A DNA stretch of 64,000 nt from JAGXKT01 sp964531695 (lineage in GTDB: Bacteria > Planctomycetota > Phycisphaerae > SM23-33). Positions within the stretch are counted from its first letter, which is position 1, and every line of letters begins with the position of its first letter. Below the pieces are notes generated by a model, which ran no database searches, was not told the origin of the DNA, and was given only the letters and a program-made list of their open reading frames with translations. This document shows positions 16,242 through 25,097 of this stretch, piece after piece. The stretch is taken from positions 1 to 64,000 of the forward strand of contig CAZHEH010000009.1 in assembly GCA_964531695.1 (NCBI GenBank), written 5' to 3'. Position numbers and translations under genes: made by a program.

Positions 16242-18350
16242 CTACGGGGTGCCCACATCCAGGTACAGAGGCAGCGTGGGGTCCTCGATCGACTCGAACC
16301 GGCGTTCCGGTTCCAGTTCGGGGTGGTCGGCCGCCGGCTCAATCGCCAGCTCGCAGATCTTGCCCGGCTTGCGGGCCCTCGCGGAGGGCAACGGCTTGCG
16401 GTCCAGGTAGACCCAGTGAGCGACGTTGATCCGCTCCGGAACCTCCGCGCCGGAGAGGACCCTCTGCACCTCGTAGGTGCACACGACCATCGCCCGGCTG
16501 TAGTCCTCCAAGTCCTCCACCGGCGGAACGGGCGTCGCATCGACGAGCTTGGCCTTCACGGCGGACCGCCGCGCGGGCCCGCGCTCCTTAAGCCGTTCGG
16601 AGTGGAGCGACCACTTCCTGGCGGCCTCCTCCGGTCCGACGAAACGGCTGTAGATCGCGACGCCCTCGAGCCGGCCGTCCCAGTCGCGGTCGGCGGTCCA
16701 CTCATCGCCGAACAGCAGGTGCATCGGCTCCCAGTTGCTGAAGTCCCCGCCGACCTCGCCCGTGGCCAGCACCTGCTCGCCGTCGACGAAGCAGTACATC
16801 TGCCCCTTGGCATAGCTGACGATGACGTGATACGTGCGGCCGGACCCGACCGCGCAGAGCGTCACCTGCGGATCGGTGCCGTTGCCGCCTGTCCGCGGGG
16901 TCCGCAGGCGGAACACGAGCTTGTCGCCATCCTGCCCGAGGGTGAAGTTGCGTGCCCCCGTGTCCCGCGAGAAGGTGACGATCCGCGCCGGGCCGGACTG
17001 CTTGAGGTCGACGATGGTAATCACGGCCTCCACGGCGAGCTGATTCGACCGCTTGCAGGCCGCCAACAGGCGCTCATCGGCGTCCTGGGCCAGAAAGGCC
17101 CCATCCGTCAGCAGCATGTCGTTGAAGCGCCCGAGTCGGGCGTGCCCGCGGGCGCGGGCCTCGCACGTCTTGCCCCACTCGCCCTCCTTCTCGGACGGCA
17201 GCATGTTCGTCGCGTCGGCGTTCTCCCAAAGGAACTGCAGCGAGCGCTTGCCGCCCGGCCACTCCTCATAGCCCGCCAGCTCCTTGGCGTCGGGGCGCGC
17301 GATCTCCTCCAGCATCTCCTCCCGCGCCCTGGCAAGGATTCCGGCGACAGACGCCTTCTCCCCGCCGGCGATCCATGCGTCGGGGAAGAAGTCCCCGCGC
17401 TTGTTGTCCGTGACCCGGGCCCACTTCTCGATCCGCTGCATGTCCGCGCTGAACCGGCCCAGGTAGACCTCGACGGCCTTGCCGCCCCCGCCGATCCGGT
17501 TCCGGCCCCCGCCGACCTTGTAGGGTCCGGTCATCACGATGTAGCGGACGTGGTTCGTCCATCGCGGGTGGTACACCTCGAAACCGTCGATGCCCGGGGC
17601 CTTGTGGATATCGACCTTCCACTTCCGGCCGTTGACCGTGTCCGTGAGGTACACGTTGCGGTGCGGGCCATCGAAGACCCAGAAGACGTAGCTGTTGTCG
17701 GGCGACAGCGAGGTCCAGCAGCCCCGCCCAAGCCGCTTCCAGCCGCCGTTGGGCAGCTTGGCCACGCCGGCCTGCGACCATGGGAACAGGCCCCCGGCTC
17801 GCGTGCCGTCGGCCGAGAGCTGGAAGTTGTCCAGCGTCGCGTGCGTGCGGTTCCAGACCATCTCCCTCTCGCCGGGCTTGTCCAGGCGGAAGCGGCGAAT
17901 CGGCTTCCGCTTGCCGCCGGGGTCCTGGGCGTAGACCCAGTCGTGCCCCGTGTCCGGGTCGCGCCACACGTCAGCCGCGTAGCCGTCGGCCAGCTCCTTG
18001 CGTCCGCTGCCGTCGAAGTTCACGACGTAGACCTTTCCGGCGTGGCGGTCGGAGTAGACGACCCGCCTGCCGTCGGCCGTCAGGAGCGGCTTGGAGAAGC
18101 TGCCCGGCCCTTTAAGGATGGCTCGCTCGCCCTTGCCGTCCTTGCTGTCATAGCCCATGAGCCGCAGCTTCTTGCCCTTGGCGAAGGTGTCGCCACCCTT
18201 GCCGAGGTCCTGGACCCACACGAGGCGAGTGTGGGCGCCGGCCAACGTGCCGACGCCGACGGCGCGTTCGGCCTCGGCCGTTGCGAACGGGGCACACACC
18301 AGAAGCAACACGAAGGCGGCCTGCAACGGCCGGAGACGGGTTCTACGCAT
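16242..18350 (-). CDS. Secreted beta-propeller and LamG-like protein
   Basis: A 702-residue exported protein. It has a cleavable signal peptide (LRPLQAAFVLLLVCAPFATAEA), then a TolB-like propeller region (GPGSFSKPLLTADGRRVVYS; SLSPDNSYVFWVFDG), then a LamG/concanavalin-like domain around residues 440-600 (RLLAACKRSNQLAVEAVITI; DWDGRLEGVAIYSRF). The C-terminal 90 residues are unassigned. The ATG at 18350 has GGAGAG 6 bases upstream. It is divergent from a CsgG-like gene, leaving a 105-base promoter region. A role in binding surface polysaccharide or protein is plausible but not shown. Confidence 0.75.
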   Translation of the reverse strand: MRRTRLRPLQAAFVLLLVCAPFATAEAERAVGVGTLAGAHTRLVWVQDLGKGGDTFAKGKKLRLMGYDSKDGKGERAILKGPGSFSKPLLTADGRRVVYSDRHAGKVYVVNFDGSGRKELADGYAADVWRDPDTGHDWVYAQDPGGKRKPIRRFRLDKPGEREMVWNRTHATLDNFQLSADGTRAGGLFPWSQAGVAKLPNGGWKRLGRGCWTSLSPDNSYVFWVFDGPHRNVYLTDTVNGRKWKVDIHKAPGIDGFEVYHPRWTNHVRYIVMTGPYKVGGGRNRIGGGGKAVEVYLGRFSADMQRIEKWARVTDNKRGDFFPDAWIAGGEKASVAGILARAREEMLEEIARPDAKELAGYEEWPGGKRSLQFLWENADATNMLPSEKEGEWGKTCEARARGHARLGRFNDMLLTDGAFLAQDADERLLAACKRSNQLAVEAVITIVDLKQSGPARIVTFSRDTGARNFTLGQDGDKLVFRLRTPRTGGNGTDPQVTLCAVGSGRTYHVIVSYAKGQMYCFVDGEQVLATGEVGGDFSNWEPMHLLFGDEWTADRDWDGRLEGVAIYSRFVGPEEAARKWSLHSERLKERGPARRSAVKAKLVDATPVPPVEDLEDYSRAMVVCTYEVQRVLSGAEVPERINVAHWVYLDRKPLPSARARKPGKICELAIEPAADHPELEPERRFESIEDPTLPLYLDVGTP

Positions 18351-18455
18351 GGACGACTCTCCAGAATGCGCCTTGGGCGGCTTGGTTCTTCGTTACTTCG
18401 GTGTACCTCTGGTACGGTATGTGTAACATGCGCCGGAGCGCAGGGAGGCACGCAA

Positions 18456-19751
18456 ATGCGAAATCGCATGCTGCTCGTGCCGGCGGTGCTGGCAATGCTG
18501 GCCGGCTCGTCGGCGCCGGGTTCGGACGAGGCCGAGGCCCCGGCCGGAACGCCCAAGGCGTTCGTCGCCGTTTTCAACTTCGTCACGGCCGGCGTGGACG
18601 ACCCCGGTGGACGGACCCCGCTGGAGGGCCGCCCCGAGGGCGTCCGTCTGGCCGATGCCATCCGCCTGCGCCTCCGCCGGCACGAGGAGTACGAAGTCAT
18701 CGACCGGCTGACGACCGAGTCGGCCTCCGGACCCGTCGGAGCGGACACCGAACCCGCGGACGTCATCGAGCGGATGCGGGAGCGGATCGGCGCCAACTAT
18801 GCCGTGTACGGAACGGTTTCCGCCGCCGGCGCGGGCCTGCGGGCGGAGATCCGCTGCCTGGACCTCACGGGCGAAGACGCGCCCGACACCTGGCGCCGGA
18901 CTTTCATCGACCGGACCGAGCGGGCCCGAGCCGAGATCAGCAAGCAGCTCGTCGAGGCGGTCCGCGGCGAGGCCGAGTGGGTTCCGCCCGAATACGGCGA
19001 CGAGCCCGAGCCGGAGGACCTCGGCGAGCCCGTCAACGCCAACGGCGGCTTCGAGGACGGGCACGCCGGCTGGGATCCCCCGGACAACGTCAGCACGTTT
19101 CTCGTGGACGACCCGGACGAGCGCGGGCGGGTTCTCCGCGTGCGGACGGACCTCGAGCGGGATCCGTGGCTGGAGTACCGCCGGGCCTTGCGGCTGGGTA
19201 AGGCGGACCCCTCGGATCCGCCCGAAATCGGCCGGGACCAGGGCTACTCCTCGCTTGCCGGGCTGGAGGGCGTGCATTACCGCAGCGAGTTCATCCCCGC
19301 GGAGCCCGGCCGGCGGTACTGGCTGACGGCCGAGCACAGGGGGCCGGGCGGCGCGAAGGTATTCGTCAAGGGCTTCCAGGCCACGCCGCACGCCATGGAC
19401 GGACTGCCGGAAAGCGCCCTGGCGGAGTTGGGCATCACGCCGGAGCAGTTCGCCGACATGACGCAGGAGGAGCGGGACGAGTTGATCCGCGGCGACGCCG
19501 AGGAGCACCCCGAGCGCTACCTGCGCGAGTGCTATCGGTGGTTCCTGAACTGCAAGGATTCGGGCGGCGAGTGGACGCACTTCGCGGCGCCCTTCCCGCC
19601 ACGCAACGGTTTGCCCGAGAAGGTCGAGTTCCTCCAGATCCAGATCTACTCGTATTGGCCGCCCGGAACGTACTGGTGGGACGAGGTGCATCTGTACCTG
19701 GCCCCGGAGCCGACGGCGGAACGGGCGCCCGCCGCCGAGCCGGAGGAATGA
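18456..19751 (+). CDS. Secreted protein with CsgG-like N-terminal domain
   Basis: A 431-residue exported protein. The signal peptide (MRNRMLLVPAVLAMLAGSSA) is followed by a domain resembling CsgG/FlgO-type periplasmic modules (FVAVFNFVTAGVDD; RLADAIRLRLRRHEEYEVIDR; IGANYAVYGTVSAAG). The second half (from about 185) looks like a carbohydrate-binding jelly roll (NANGGFEDGHAGWD; YRSEFIPAEPGRRYWLTAEH). The start is chosen from GGGAGG 7 bases before the ATG at 18456; upstream in-frame codons belong to the divergent gene. The family assignment is by pattern only. Confidence 0.7.
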   Translation: MRNRMLLVPAVLAMLAGSSAPGSDEAEAPAGTPKAFVAVFNFVTAGVDDPGGRTPLEGRPEGVRLADAIRLRLRRHEEYEVIDRLTTESASGPVGADTEPADVIERMRERIGANYAVYGTVSAAGAGLRAEIRCLDLTGEDAPDTWRRTFIDRTERARAEISKQLVEAVRGEAEWVPPEYGDEPEPEDLGEPVNANGGFEDGHAGWDPPDNVSTFLVDDPDERGRVLRVRTDLERDPWLEYRRALRLGKADPSDPPEIGRDQGYSSLAGLEGVHYRSEFIPAEPGRRYWLTAEHRGPGGAKVFVKGFQATPHAMDGLPESALAELGITPEQFADMTQEERDELIRGDAEEHPERYLRECYRWFLNCKDSGGEWTHFAAPFPPRNGLPEKVEFLQIQIYSYWPPGTYWWDEVHLYLAPEPTAERAPAAEPEE

Positions 19752-19776
19752 GCCCGAATCGCGGAGCCGGATCGAC

Positions 19777-19782
19777 TATACT
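19777..19782 (+). promoter_or_regulatory. -10 box (TATACT) of the PQQ-propeller gene
   Basis: TATACT sits 25 bases after the stop of the previous gene and 137 bases before the ATG at 19919. No clear -35 hexamer is visible at the normal spacing. Confidence 0.4.
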
Positions 19783-19918
19783 GCTGGAAAACCGGACCTG
19801 CCCCGGTCGAGTCTCGGCGTCTCTTGGCGGCCCTTGCCGCGTGATGTTGGCGGCCCGAGGCCTTCCTGCCCCACGAGGACAGGCCGGCGGCAGGTAGCAC
19901 AGCGAAAGGAACCGAGGG

Positions 19919-21434
19919 ATGACGGAGATGACGAAGAAGTCGTTGCTGCCGACGGTCGTGTTAATGGTGATGCTCGTACCGCTGGGCCGCGCCGCTGCCC
20001 ACGACTGGCCCCAATGGAAGGGGCCGGACCGCGACAATCGATCGCGCGAGACCGGCCTCCTCAAGGAATGGCCCGAGGGCGGCCCGGAGCGGCTGTGGGT
20101 GTCGCCCGTGGACCTCGGCAAGGGGTACTCGACCGTGGCCGTGGCCGACGGCACGATCTACACGACCGGCCTGATCGAAGACGAGGAGTTCCTCTTCGCC
20201 CTGGACATGGACGGCGAGCTGAAGTGGAAGCAGTCCTACGGAAAGGGATACACGAGGAGTTACGAGAGCGCCCGTTCCACCCCGACCGTCGACGAGGACC
20301 GCGTGTACGTGATCAGCGGCAACTGCAACGTGGTCTGCTTCACGACCGAGGGAAAGCGCGTCTGGGCCGTCAACGCCTTGGAGCGGTTCGACGGACGGAA
20401 TATCACGTGGGGCATCGCCGAGAGCCCGCTGATCGTCGGGGACAAGGTCATCTGCACGCCCGGGGGCAAGAACGCGGGCATGGCCGCCCTGGACAAGAAG
20501 ACCGGCGAGACCGCCTGGGTGACGCGCGACTTGTCGGACAAGAGTGCCTACTGCTCGCCGCGGGCAATCGAGCGGGGCGACAGGCAGTTGGTCGTGACGG
20601 CGATGAGCGACCACGTCGTGGGCGTGGACGCCGAGACGGGCAAGCTGCTGTGGAAGCACCCCTATCGCAACGGAGTGCGCGCGCATCCGAATACCCCCCT
20701 CTACACCGACGGCATGCTCTACTTCACCAGCGGCTACGACTACCGGGGAGTGATGCTGGAGCTGAACGAAGACGGGACCGGCGTCCGGCAGGTGTGGGAG
20801 GACGACACGCTCGACACGCACCACGGCAGCGTCGTCCGCGTCGGCGGGTGCATCTACGGCGCGAGCTGGCGCGGGAATGGGAACGGCAACTGGGTCTGCC
20901 TGGACTGGGCCGAGGGCACGCCGCTTTGGGAGCAGCACTGGATCAACAAGGGATCCATTACCTACGCCGACGGCATGCTCTACTGCTACGAGGAGCGCCG
21001 CGGCACGCTGGGCCTGGTGCAGGCCTCGCCCGAGGGATTCGAGCTGGTCAGCAGCTTCCGCATCGACGAGGGCTCGGGCAAGCACTGGGCACACCCCGTC
21101 ATCTCCAACGGCCGTCTGTACATTCGCCACGGGCCGGCCCTGATGTGCTTCGACATCCGCGGGGAGGACTTCGACCCGGCCGACGACGAGGCCGAGGAAG
21201 CCGCCGCCGGAGAGGACAAGGCCGAGCCCACGCGGGAGCTGGAAGAAGACGACATCGCCGACGCCGCGGCCGCGGCCGACGAGGGCCGCGCCCAGGCCAA
21301 GCTGGGCTTGGCCCGCAGCTATCTCAAGATGCGCATGGAAGCCAAGGCGGTCGAGACGCTGAGGGCCATCGTCGAGGAGTATCCCGACACCAAGGCCGCG
21401 GCCGAGGCGCGCGAGAAGCTCACCGAACTCGAGT
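19919..21434 (+). CDS. Secreted PQQ-like beta-propeller protein, cut by gap
   Basis: At least 505 residues. A signal peptide (LLPTVVLMVMLVPLGRAAA) precedes an eight-bladed PQQ-type propeller. Typical first-blade residues DWPQWKGPDRDNRSRETGL mark the planctomycete outer-membrane-associated BamB-like family, and blades repeat ALDxxTGExxW patterns (AALDKKTGETAWVTRDL; VDAETGKLLWKHP). After the propeller comes an acidic linker and a TPR-like helical pair (AQAKLGLARSYLKMRMEAKA). The C-terminus is lost in the run of N. Such proteins lack a quinoprotein active site unless calcium and disulfide residues are present; none was recognised. Confidence 0.85.
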
Positions 21435-21534
21435 NNNNNNNNNNNNNNNNNNNNNNNNNNNNNNNNNNNNNNNNNNNNNNNNNNNNNNNNNNNNNNNNNN
21501 NNNNNNNNNNNNNNNNNNNNNNNNNNNNNNNNNN
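21435..21534. other. Assembly gap of 100 N
   Basis: Exactly 100 undetermined bases, the usual placeholder for a gap of unknown size. It removes the 3' end of the propeller gene and the 5' end of the aldo/keto reductase gene. Any reading frame that runs through it is artificial. Confidence 0.98.
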
Positions 21535-22563
21535 GACAAGCGAGTGGACGACGAGAAGGCCGTTGCGATGATCCATCGTGCCTTCGAAGGCGGCGTGAAC
21601 TACATCGACACGGCCGTGGGCTACTGCAACTCCGACAGCCAGCGGGCCGTCGGCGAGGCCCTGAAGGGCTGGCGGGACAAGGTCGTGCTGTCCACCAAGA
21701 ACCATGAGTACGAGGACGAGAAGCGGTGGTGGCAGCACCTGGAGGACTCGCTGGAGCGGCTTCAGGTCGACTGCATCGACATCTACAACCATCACGGCAT
21801 CAACTGGCGGAGGTACACGGAAGACGTCGAGCCGCGCGTGAGCAAATGGATGGCCAAGGCCCGCGACCAGGGCATGATCCGGCACATCTGCTGCTCGTTC
21901 CACGACGACAGCGAGGGTCTGATGAAGCTCATCGACACGGGCTATCCCGAGACGATCACGCTCCAGTACAATCTGCTGGACCGGCAGCTCGAAGAAGGCA
22001 TCACCCGGGCTCGCGAAAAGGGCATCGGCGTTGTGGTGATGGGCCCGGTCGGCGGCGGACGGCTCGGGGCCGACAGTGAAGTGCTCCGGGGCATGGTTCG
22101 CGGCGTGGAGCGCGTGCCCGAGCTTGCCCTGCGGTTCGTCCTGAGCAACCCGAACGTGACGGTGGCGCTTTCCGGCATGAGCACCATGCAGCAGGTCGAG
22201 GAGAACCTCGCCACGTGCGAGGGCGAGGCGGCGCTTTCCGAGTCGGACAAGGCGCTGCTCGCCGAGCACATCGAGCGGCTCGAGAAGATGGCCGACCTGT
22301 ATTGCACCGGCTGCAAGTACTGCCTTCCCTGCCCGCAGAACGTGGATATCCCGCGGATCTTCGACTTCTACAATACCGGCCGGGTGTGGGGGCTGTGGGA
22401 CATCGCCCGGAAGCACTACGGAAACATGTCGCGGGACGGGAATTCGGGCGAGCCGGCCGATGCGTGCGTCGGCTGCGGCCAGTGCGAGGACAAATGCCCG
22501 CAGAACATCCCCATCCGGCGCCAGCTCAAGGAAGCCCACGAGGCGCTGACGGAATCGTCCTGA
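21535..22563 (+). CDS. Aldo/keto reductase with C-terminal 4Fe-4S domain, 5' partial
   Basis: The first visible residue is already inside the AKR barrel (FEGGVNYIDTAVGY contains the catalytic Asp and Tyr context), so about 40 N-terminal residues are missing in the gap. The barrel continues with VVLSTK (Lys), YNHHGI and ITLQYNLLDRQ. After it comes a ferredoxin-like tail with CTGCKYCLPCPQNVDIP and CVGCGQCEDKCPQNIPI, enough cysteines for two 4Fe-4S clusters. This architecture is common in anaerobes and suggests electron transfer between NAD(P)H and clusters. The substrate is unknown. Confidence 0.88.
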   Translation, partial: DKRVDDEKAVAMIHRAFEGGVNYIDTAVGYCNSDSQRAVGEALKGWRDKVVLSTKNHEYEDEKRWWQHLEDSLERLQVDCIDIYNHHGINWRRYTEDVEPRVSKWMAKARDQGMIRHICCSFHDDSEGLMKLIDTGYPETITLQYNLLDRQLEEGITRAREKGIGVVVMGPVGGGRLGADSEVLRGMVRGVERVPELALRFVLSNPNVTVALSGMSTMQQVEENLATCEGEAALSESDKALLAEHIERLEKMADLYCTGCKYCLPCPQNVDIPRIFDFYNTGRVWGLWDIARKHYGNMSRDGNSGEPADACVGCGQCEDKCPQNIPIRRQLKEAHEALTESS

Positions 22564-22822
22564 AACCCGGTCACCACAGAACACGCAGAGGACACGAAGG
22601 CGAAGCCGGCAAGGCCCGCGGGTCCCGGTCGTCGCCACCGGCGGAGTCCCGAGCGGACCGACCGACGCTGCCCAAGTCAGGCAACCCGGCATCCAGCAGG
22701 CCCTATCGTCGGCCGCGTGAGTCCGCCCCATCGGAACGCGCCGTTGCATGCCGGATGCCTACGGCGTAGAAACGTTGTGACCGCCGTGCCCCGTGGTGAA
22801 TCGAACAGCAAAGGAGTACGCC
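22564..22822. other. Intergenic region with CACAGA-type repeat
   Basis: No gene is seen in 259 bases. It begins with ACCACAGAACACGCAGAGG, a purine-rich short repeat, directly after the reductase stop. The end holds the binding site AAAGGAG of the following small gene. Confidence 0.4.
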
Positions 22823-23086
22823 ATGAAGTCGGACCACCAGATTGTCGGCATCCACATCGACGACCGCCTCCAGGAGGCCGTCGAGGTCCAGAAGGTTCTG
22901 ACCGAGTTCGGCAAGTACATCAAGACACGTCTGGGCCTGCATGACCTGGAAAGCGGCGACGCCCCGAACGGGCTGCTTCTGGTAGAGATGGTCGCCGAGG
23001 CGGACACCGTTGCCGATTTCGCCAACAAGCTCACGGCCATCCACGGTGTCGAGGCCCAGACGATGACCTTCAGCCACCCGGCCTGA
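22823..23086 (+). CDS. TM1266-like small regulatory protein (ACT-like fold)
   Basis: An 87-residue protein from the ATG at 22823, with AAAGGAG 6 bases upstream. Its pattern (HIDDRLQEAVEVQKVLTEFG; IKTRLGLHD; GLLLVEMVAEADTVADFANK; IHGVEAQTMTF) matches the NikR-C/ACT-like family of TM1266, called the iron-only hydrogenase system regulator in some annotations. Dimers of this fold usually bind small ligands. There is no DNA-binding domain. No hydrogenase genes are in the window, so the regulatory role is uncertain; an Fe-S reductase lies upstream. Confidence 0.65.
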   Translation: MKSDHQIVGIHIDDRLQEAVEVQKVLTEFGKYIKTRLGLHDLESGDAPNGLLLVEMVAEADTVADFANKLTAIHGVEAQTMTFSHPA

Positions 23087-23211
23087 GGTCGTTGCCGCAG
23101 AGGCAGCGGCGGAACCCGAGGAATCCAGCTCGCCGTTGGGCCTCGCCATGGGCTCGGACCGCGTGGCGAGGACGCCAGGAACCTCCTCCGTTGCGTCTGT
23201 TGCCTCTGCCG

Positions 23212-24720
23212 CTACTGGCCGTATCCCGCCTCCGCGACCTCGATGGCGCGGATGAGCGCCCGGGACTTGTTCAGCGTTTCCTGATACTCCGCCGCCGGGT
23301 CGGAGTCCGCCACCACGCCGCCGCCCGCCTGAACGTAGGCCTTTCCGCCACAAATGGCCATGGTCCGCAGCGCGATGCACGTGTCCATGTTGCCGCCGAA
23401 GTCCACGTAGCCGACGGCCCCCGCGTACGGTCCGCGGCGGGTCGGCTCGAACTCGTCGATGATCTCCATCGCCCGGATCTTCGGCGCCCCCGAGACCGTC
23501 CCCACCGGCAGGGCCGCCCGGAGCGCGTCGAAGGCCGTGTTGCCCTCGGCCAGCCGCCCTCGAACGTCCGAGACGATGTGCATCACGTGGCTGTACCGCT
23601 CTACCGTCATCAGGTCCGACAACTCGATGCTCTTGGGCTCCGCGACCCGCCCGACGTCGTTGCGGGCCAGGTCGACCAGCATGATATGCTCGGCCCGCTC
23701 CTTCTCGTCGGCCAGCAGCTCCTGCTCCAGCCGCTTGTCCTCCTCGTCGGTCTCGCCCCGCCGGCGCGTGCCGGCCAGCGGGCGGTTCGTCACGATGCCG
23801 TCCTCGACGCGGCAGAGGATCTCCGGCGACGAGCCCACCAGCGTTACATCCGGCGAGCGAAGGATGAACATGAACGGCGAGGGGTTGACCACGCGCAGCG
23901 CGCGGTAGATGTCGAACGGTGCGGCCGAGGTTTCCACCGCCAGTCGCTGGGACGGCACGACCTGGAAGATGTCGCCCGCGCGGATGTACTCCTTGCAGGC
24001 CTCGACCATCTCCATGTACGCGGCGCGGGTGAAGTTGCTCTCGAAGGGCTTCTGCGGCAGGCCCACCAAGCTGATCTCGCCGACAAGCCGCCCCGCGCCC
24101 TCTCGCAACCGGCCGATCGTTCGCTCGATGTTCTCCGTCGCCTCCCGGTAGGCCGCCCCGGGGTCGCCCGTCACATGGGCGTTCGAGACGACCTTGATCG
24201 TCTTCGAGACGTGGTCGAACAGCACCATCGTCCGGTACAAACCGAAGGACAGGTCCGGCAGGTCGCGGTCGTCGGCCGGGCCGACGCCGAAATCCTCGTA
24301 GTACCGCACCATGTCGTACGCGGCATAGCCGACCACGCCCCCCGTGAACCGCGGCAGGCCCGGTAGCGGCACCGGACGATAGGGCGACAGCATCCGCGCC
24401 AGCTCGGCCAGCGGATCGTGGCTGGTGATGGTCTCCTCGGCCTGCCCGGCCCGGCGGATGGTGATCTCGTCCCGCCGGGCGACGAAGGTCGCCTCGGGGT
24501 CGGCCGCCACGAAGGAGAACCGGCCGATCCTTTCCCCGCCGATCACGCTCTCCAGCAGAAAGGAGTTGCCCGCGGGCGCGAAGCCCGGCGGCTGGGCCAG
24601 CCGCTCGTAGGCCATCACCGGCGTGACCGAGTCGCTGAGCAACTGGCGGTAGACGGGAACGGTATTGCCCTGCTCGCTGAGCTGCAGGAACTCATCGAAT
24701 GTCGGGTGGTAGTGTTTCAT
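23212..24720 (-). CDS. trpE: Anthranilate synthase component I
   Basis: Converts chorismate and ammonia or glutamine to anthranilate with TrpG, the first step of tryptophan synthesis. From the ATG at 24720 (GAGG 8 bases upstream) the protein is 502 residues. It carries the LLES-type feedback-inhibition motif (FLLESVIGG), the chorismate-binding signatures LAGTRRRG, LVDLARNDVGRV and GTVSGAPKIRAMEIIDE, and the terminal AGGGVVADSDPAAEYQETLNK. No trpG or other trp gene is adjacent, so the pathway is dispersed. No leader peptide with tandem Trp codons was seen. Confidence 0.95.
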   Translation of the reverse strand: MKHYHPTFDEFLQLSEQGNTVPVYRQLLSDSVTPVMAYERLAQPPGFAPAGNSFLLESVIGGERIGRFSFVAADPEATFVARRDEITIRRAGQAEETITSHDPLAELARMLSPYRPVPLPGLPRFTGGVVGYAAYDMVRYYEDFGVGPADDRDLPDLSFGLYRTMVLFDHVSKTIKVVSNAHVTGDPGAAYREATENIERTIGRLREGAGRLVGEISLVGLPQKPFESNFTRAAYMEMVEACKEYIRAGDIFQVVPSQRLAVETSAAPFDIYRALRVVNPSPFMFILRSPDVTLVGSSPEILCRVEDGIVTNRPLAGTRRRGETDEEDKRLEQELLADEKERAEHIMLVDLARNDVGRVAEPKSIELSDLMTVERYSHVMHIVSDVRGRLAEGNTAFDALRAALPVGTVSGAPKIRAMEIIDEFEPTRRGPYAGAVGYVDFGGNMDTCIALRTMAICGGKAYVQAGGGVVADSDPAAEYQETLNKSRALIRAIEVAEAGYGQ

Positions 24721-25097
24721 CTCTAGCCCTCGTGCCGGCTGTCGGCCGACGGGTGGTGTCACAACAGTATCGTCAAGATTCGATCAGCGCGCAAACGTCA
24801 ACCGAAAATCGACAACCGGAAACAGGGACGTGTCAGGCCGCGCGGACGCGCGGCCGGGGCCACGACCAACCCAGAGATGTGCACATGGCCGAAGGCATGC
24901 TACGAGTGTACTCGGAAGGTCGGCGGCTGTCCACCCGGATCGCCGCTCTCTGCGTTGCCCCCGGCGGGGCCCTCGGCGCGGTCGGAGACGGGATCGAGAA
25001 TTGCCCGCGTTTCCGATTTCGGGTTTCGCCCACCGGGGGATATAATCCCGCCCACCACCGGGCCGGACCCGCCCGGCAGACGAGAGGAGAACCAACC
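24721..25097. other. Divergent control region between trpE and xylA
   Basis: About 380 bases without a gene. An 8-bp perfect hairpin (GGCCGCGC, loop GGAC) lies at 24836-24855. A short repeat of the CGACAACCG type is at about 24800-24820. A weak minus-strand promoter for trpE can be drawn (TTGCGC, 17 bases, GATACT at 24766-24771). The xylA -10 box is at 25041. Confidence 0.4.
25041..25046 (+). promoter_or_regulatory. -10 box (TATAAT) of xylA
   Basis: A perfect TATAAT within GATATAATCCC lies 51 bases before the xylA ATG, leaving a leader of about 45 bases that contains AGAGGAGA as ribosome binding site. No consensus -35 is visible at 17 bases. Confidence 0.55.

Noticed and set aside
19834..22563. 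A single frame running across the N gap
   Set aside because: Before the gap its translation is the shadow of the propeller gene; after the gap it is the reductase. The join is an artefact of unknown bases.
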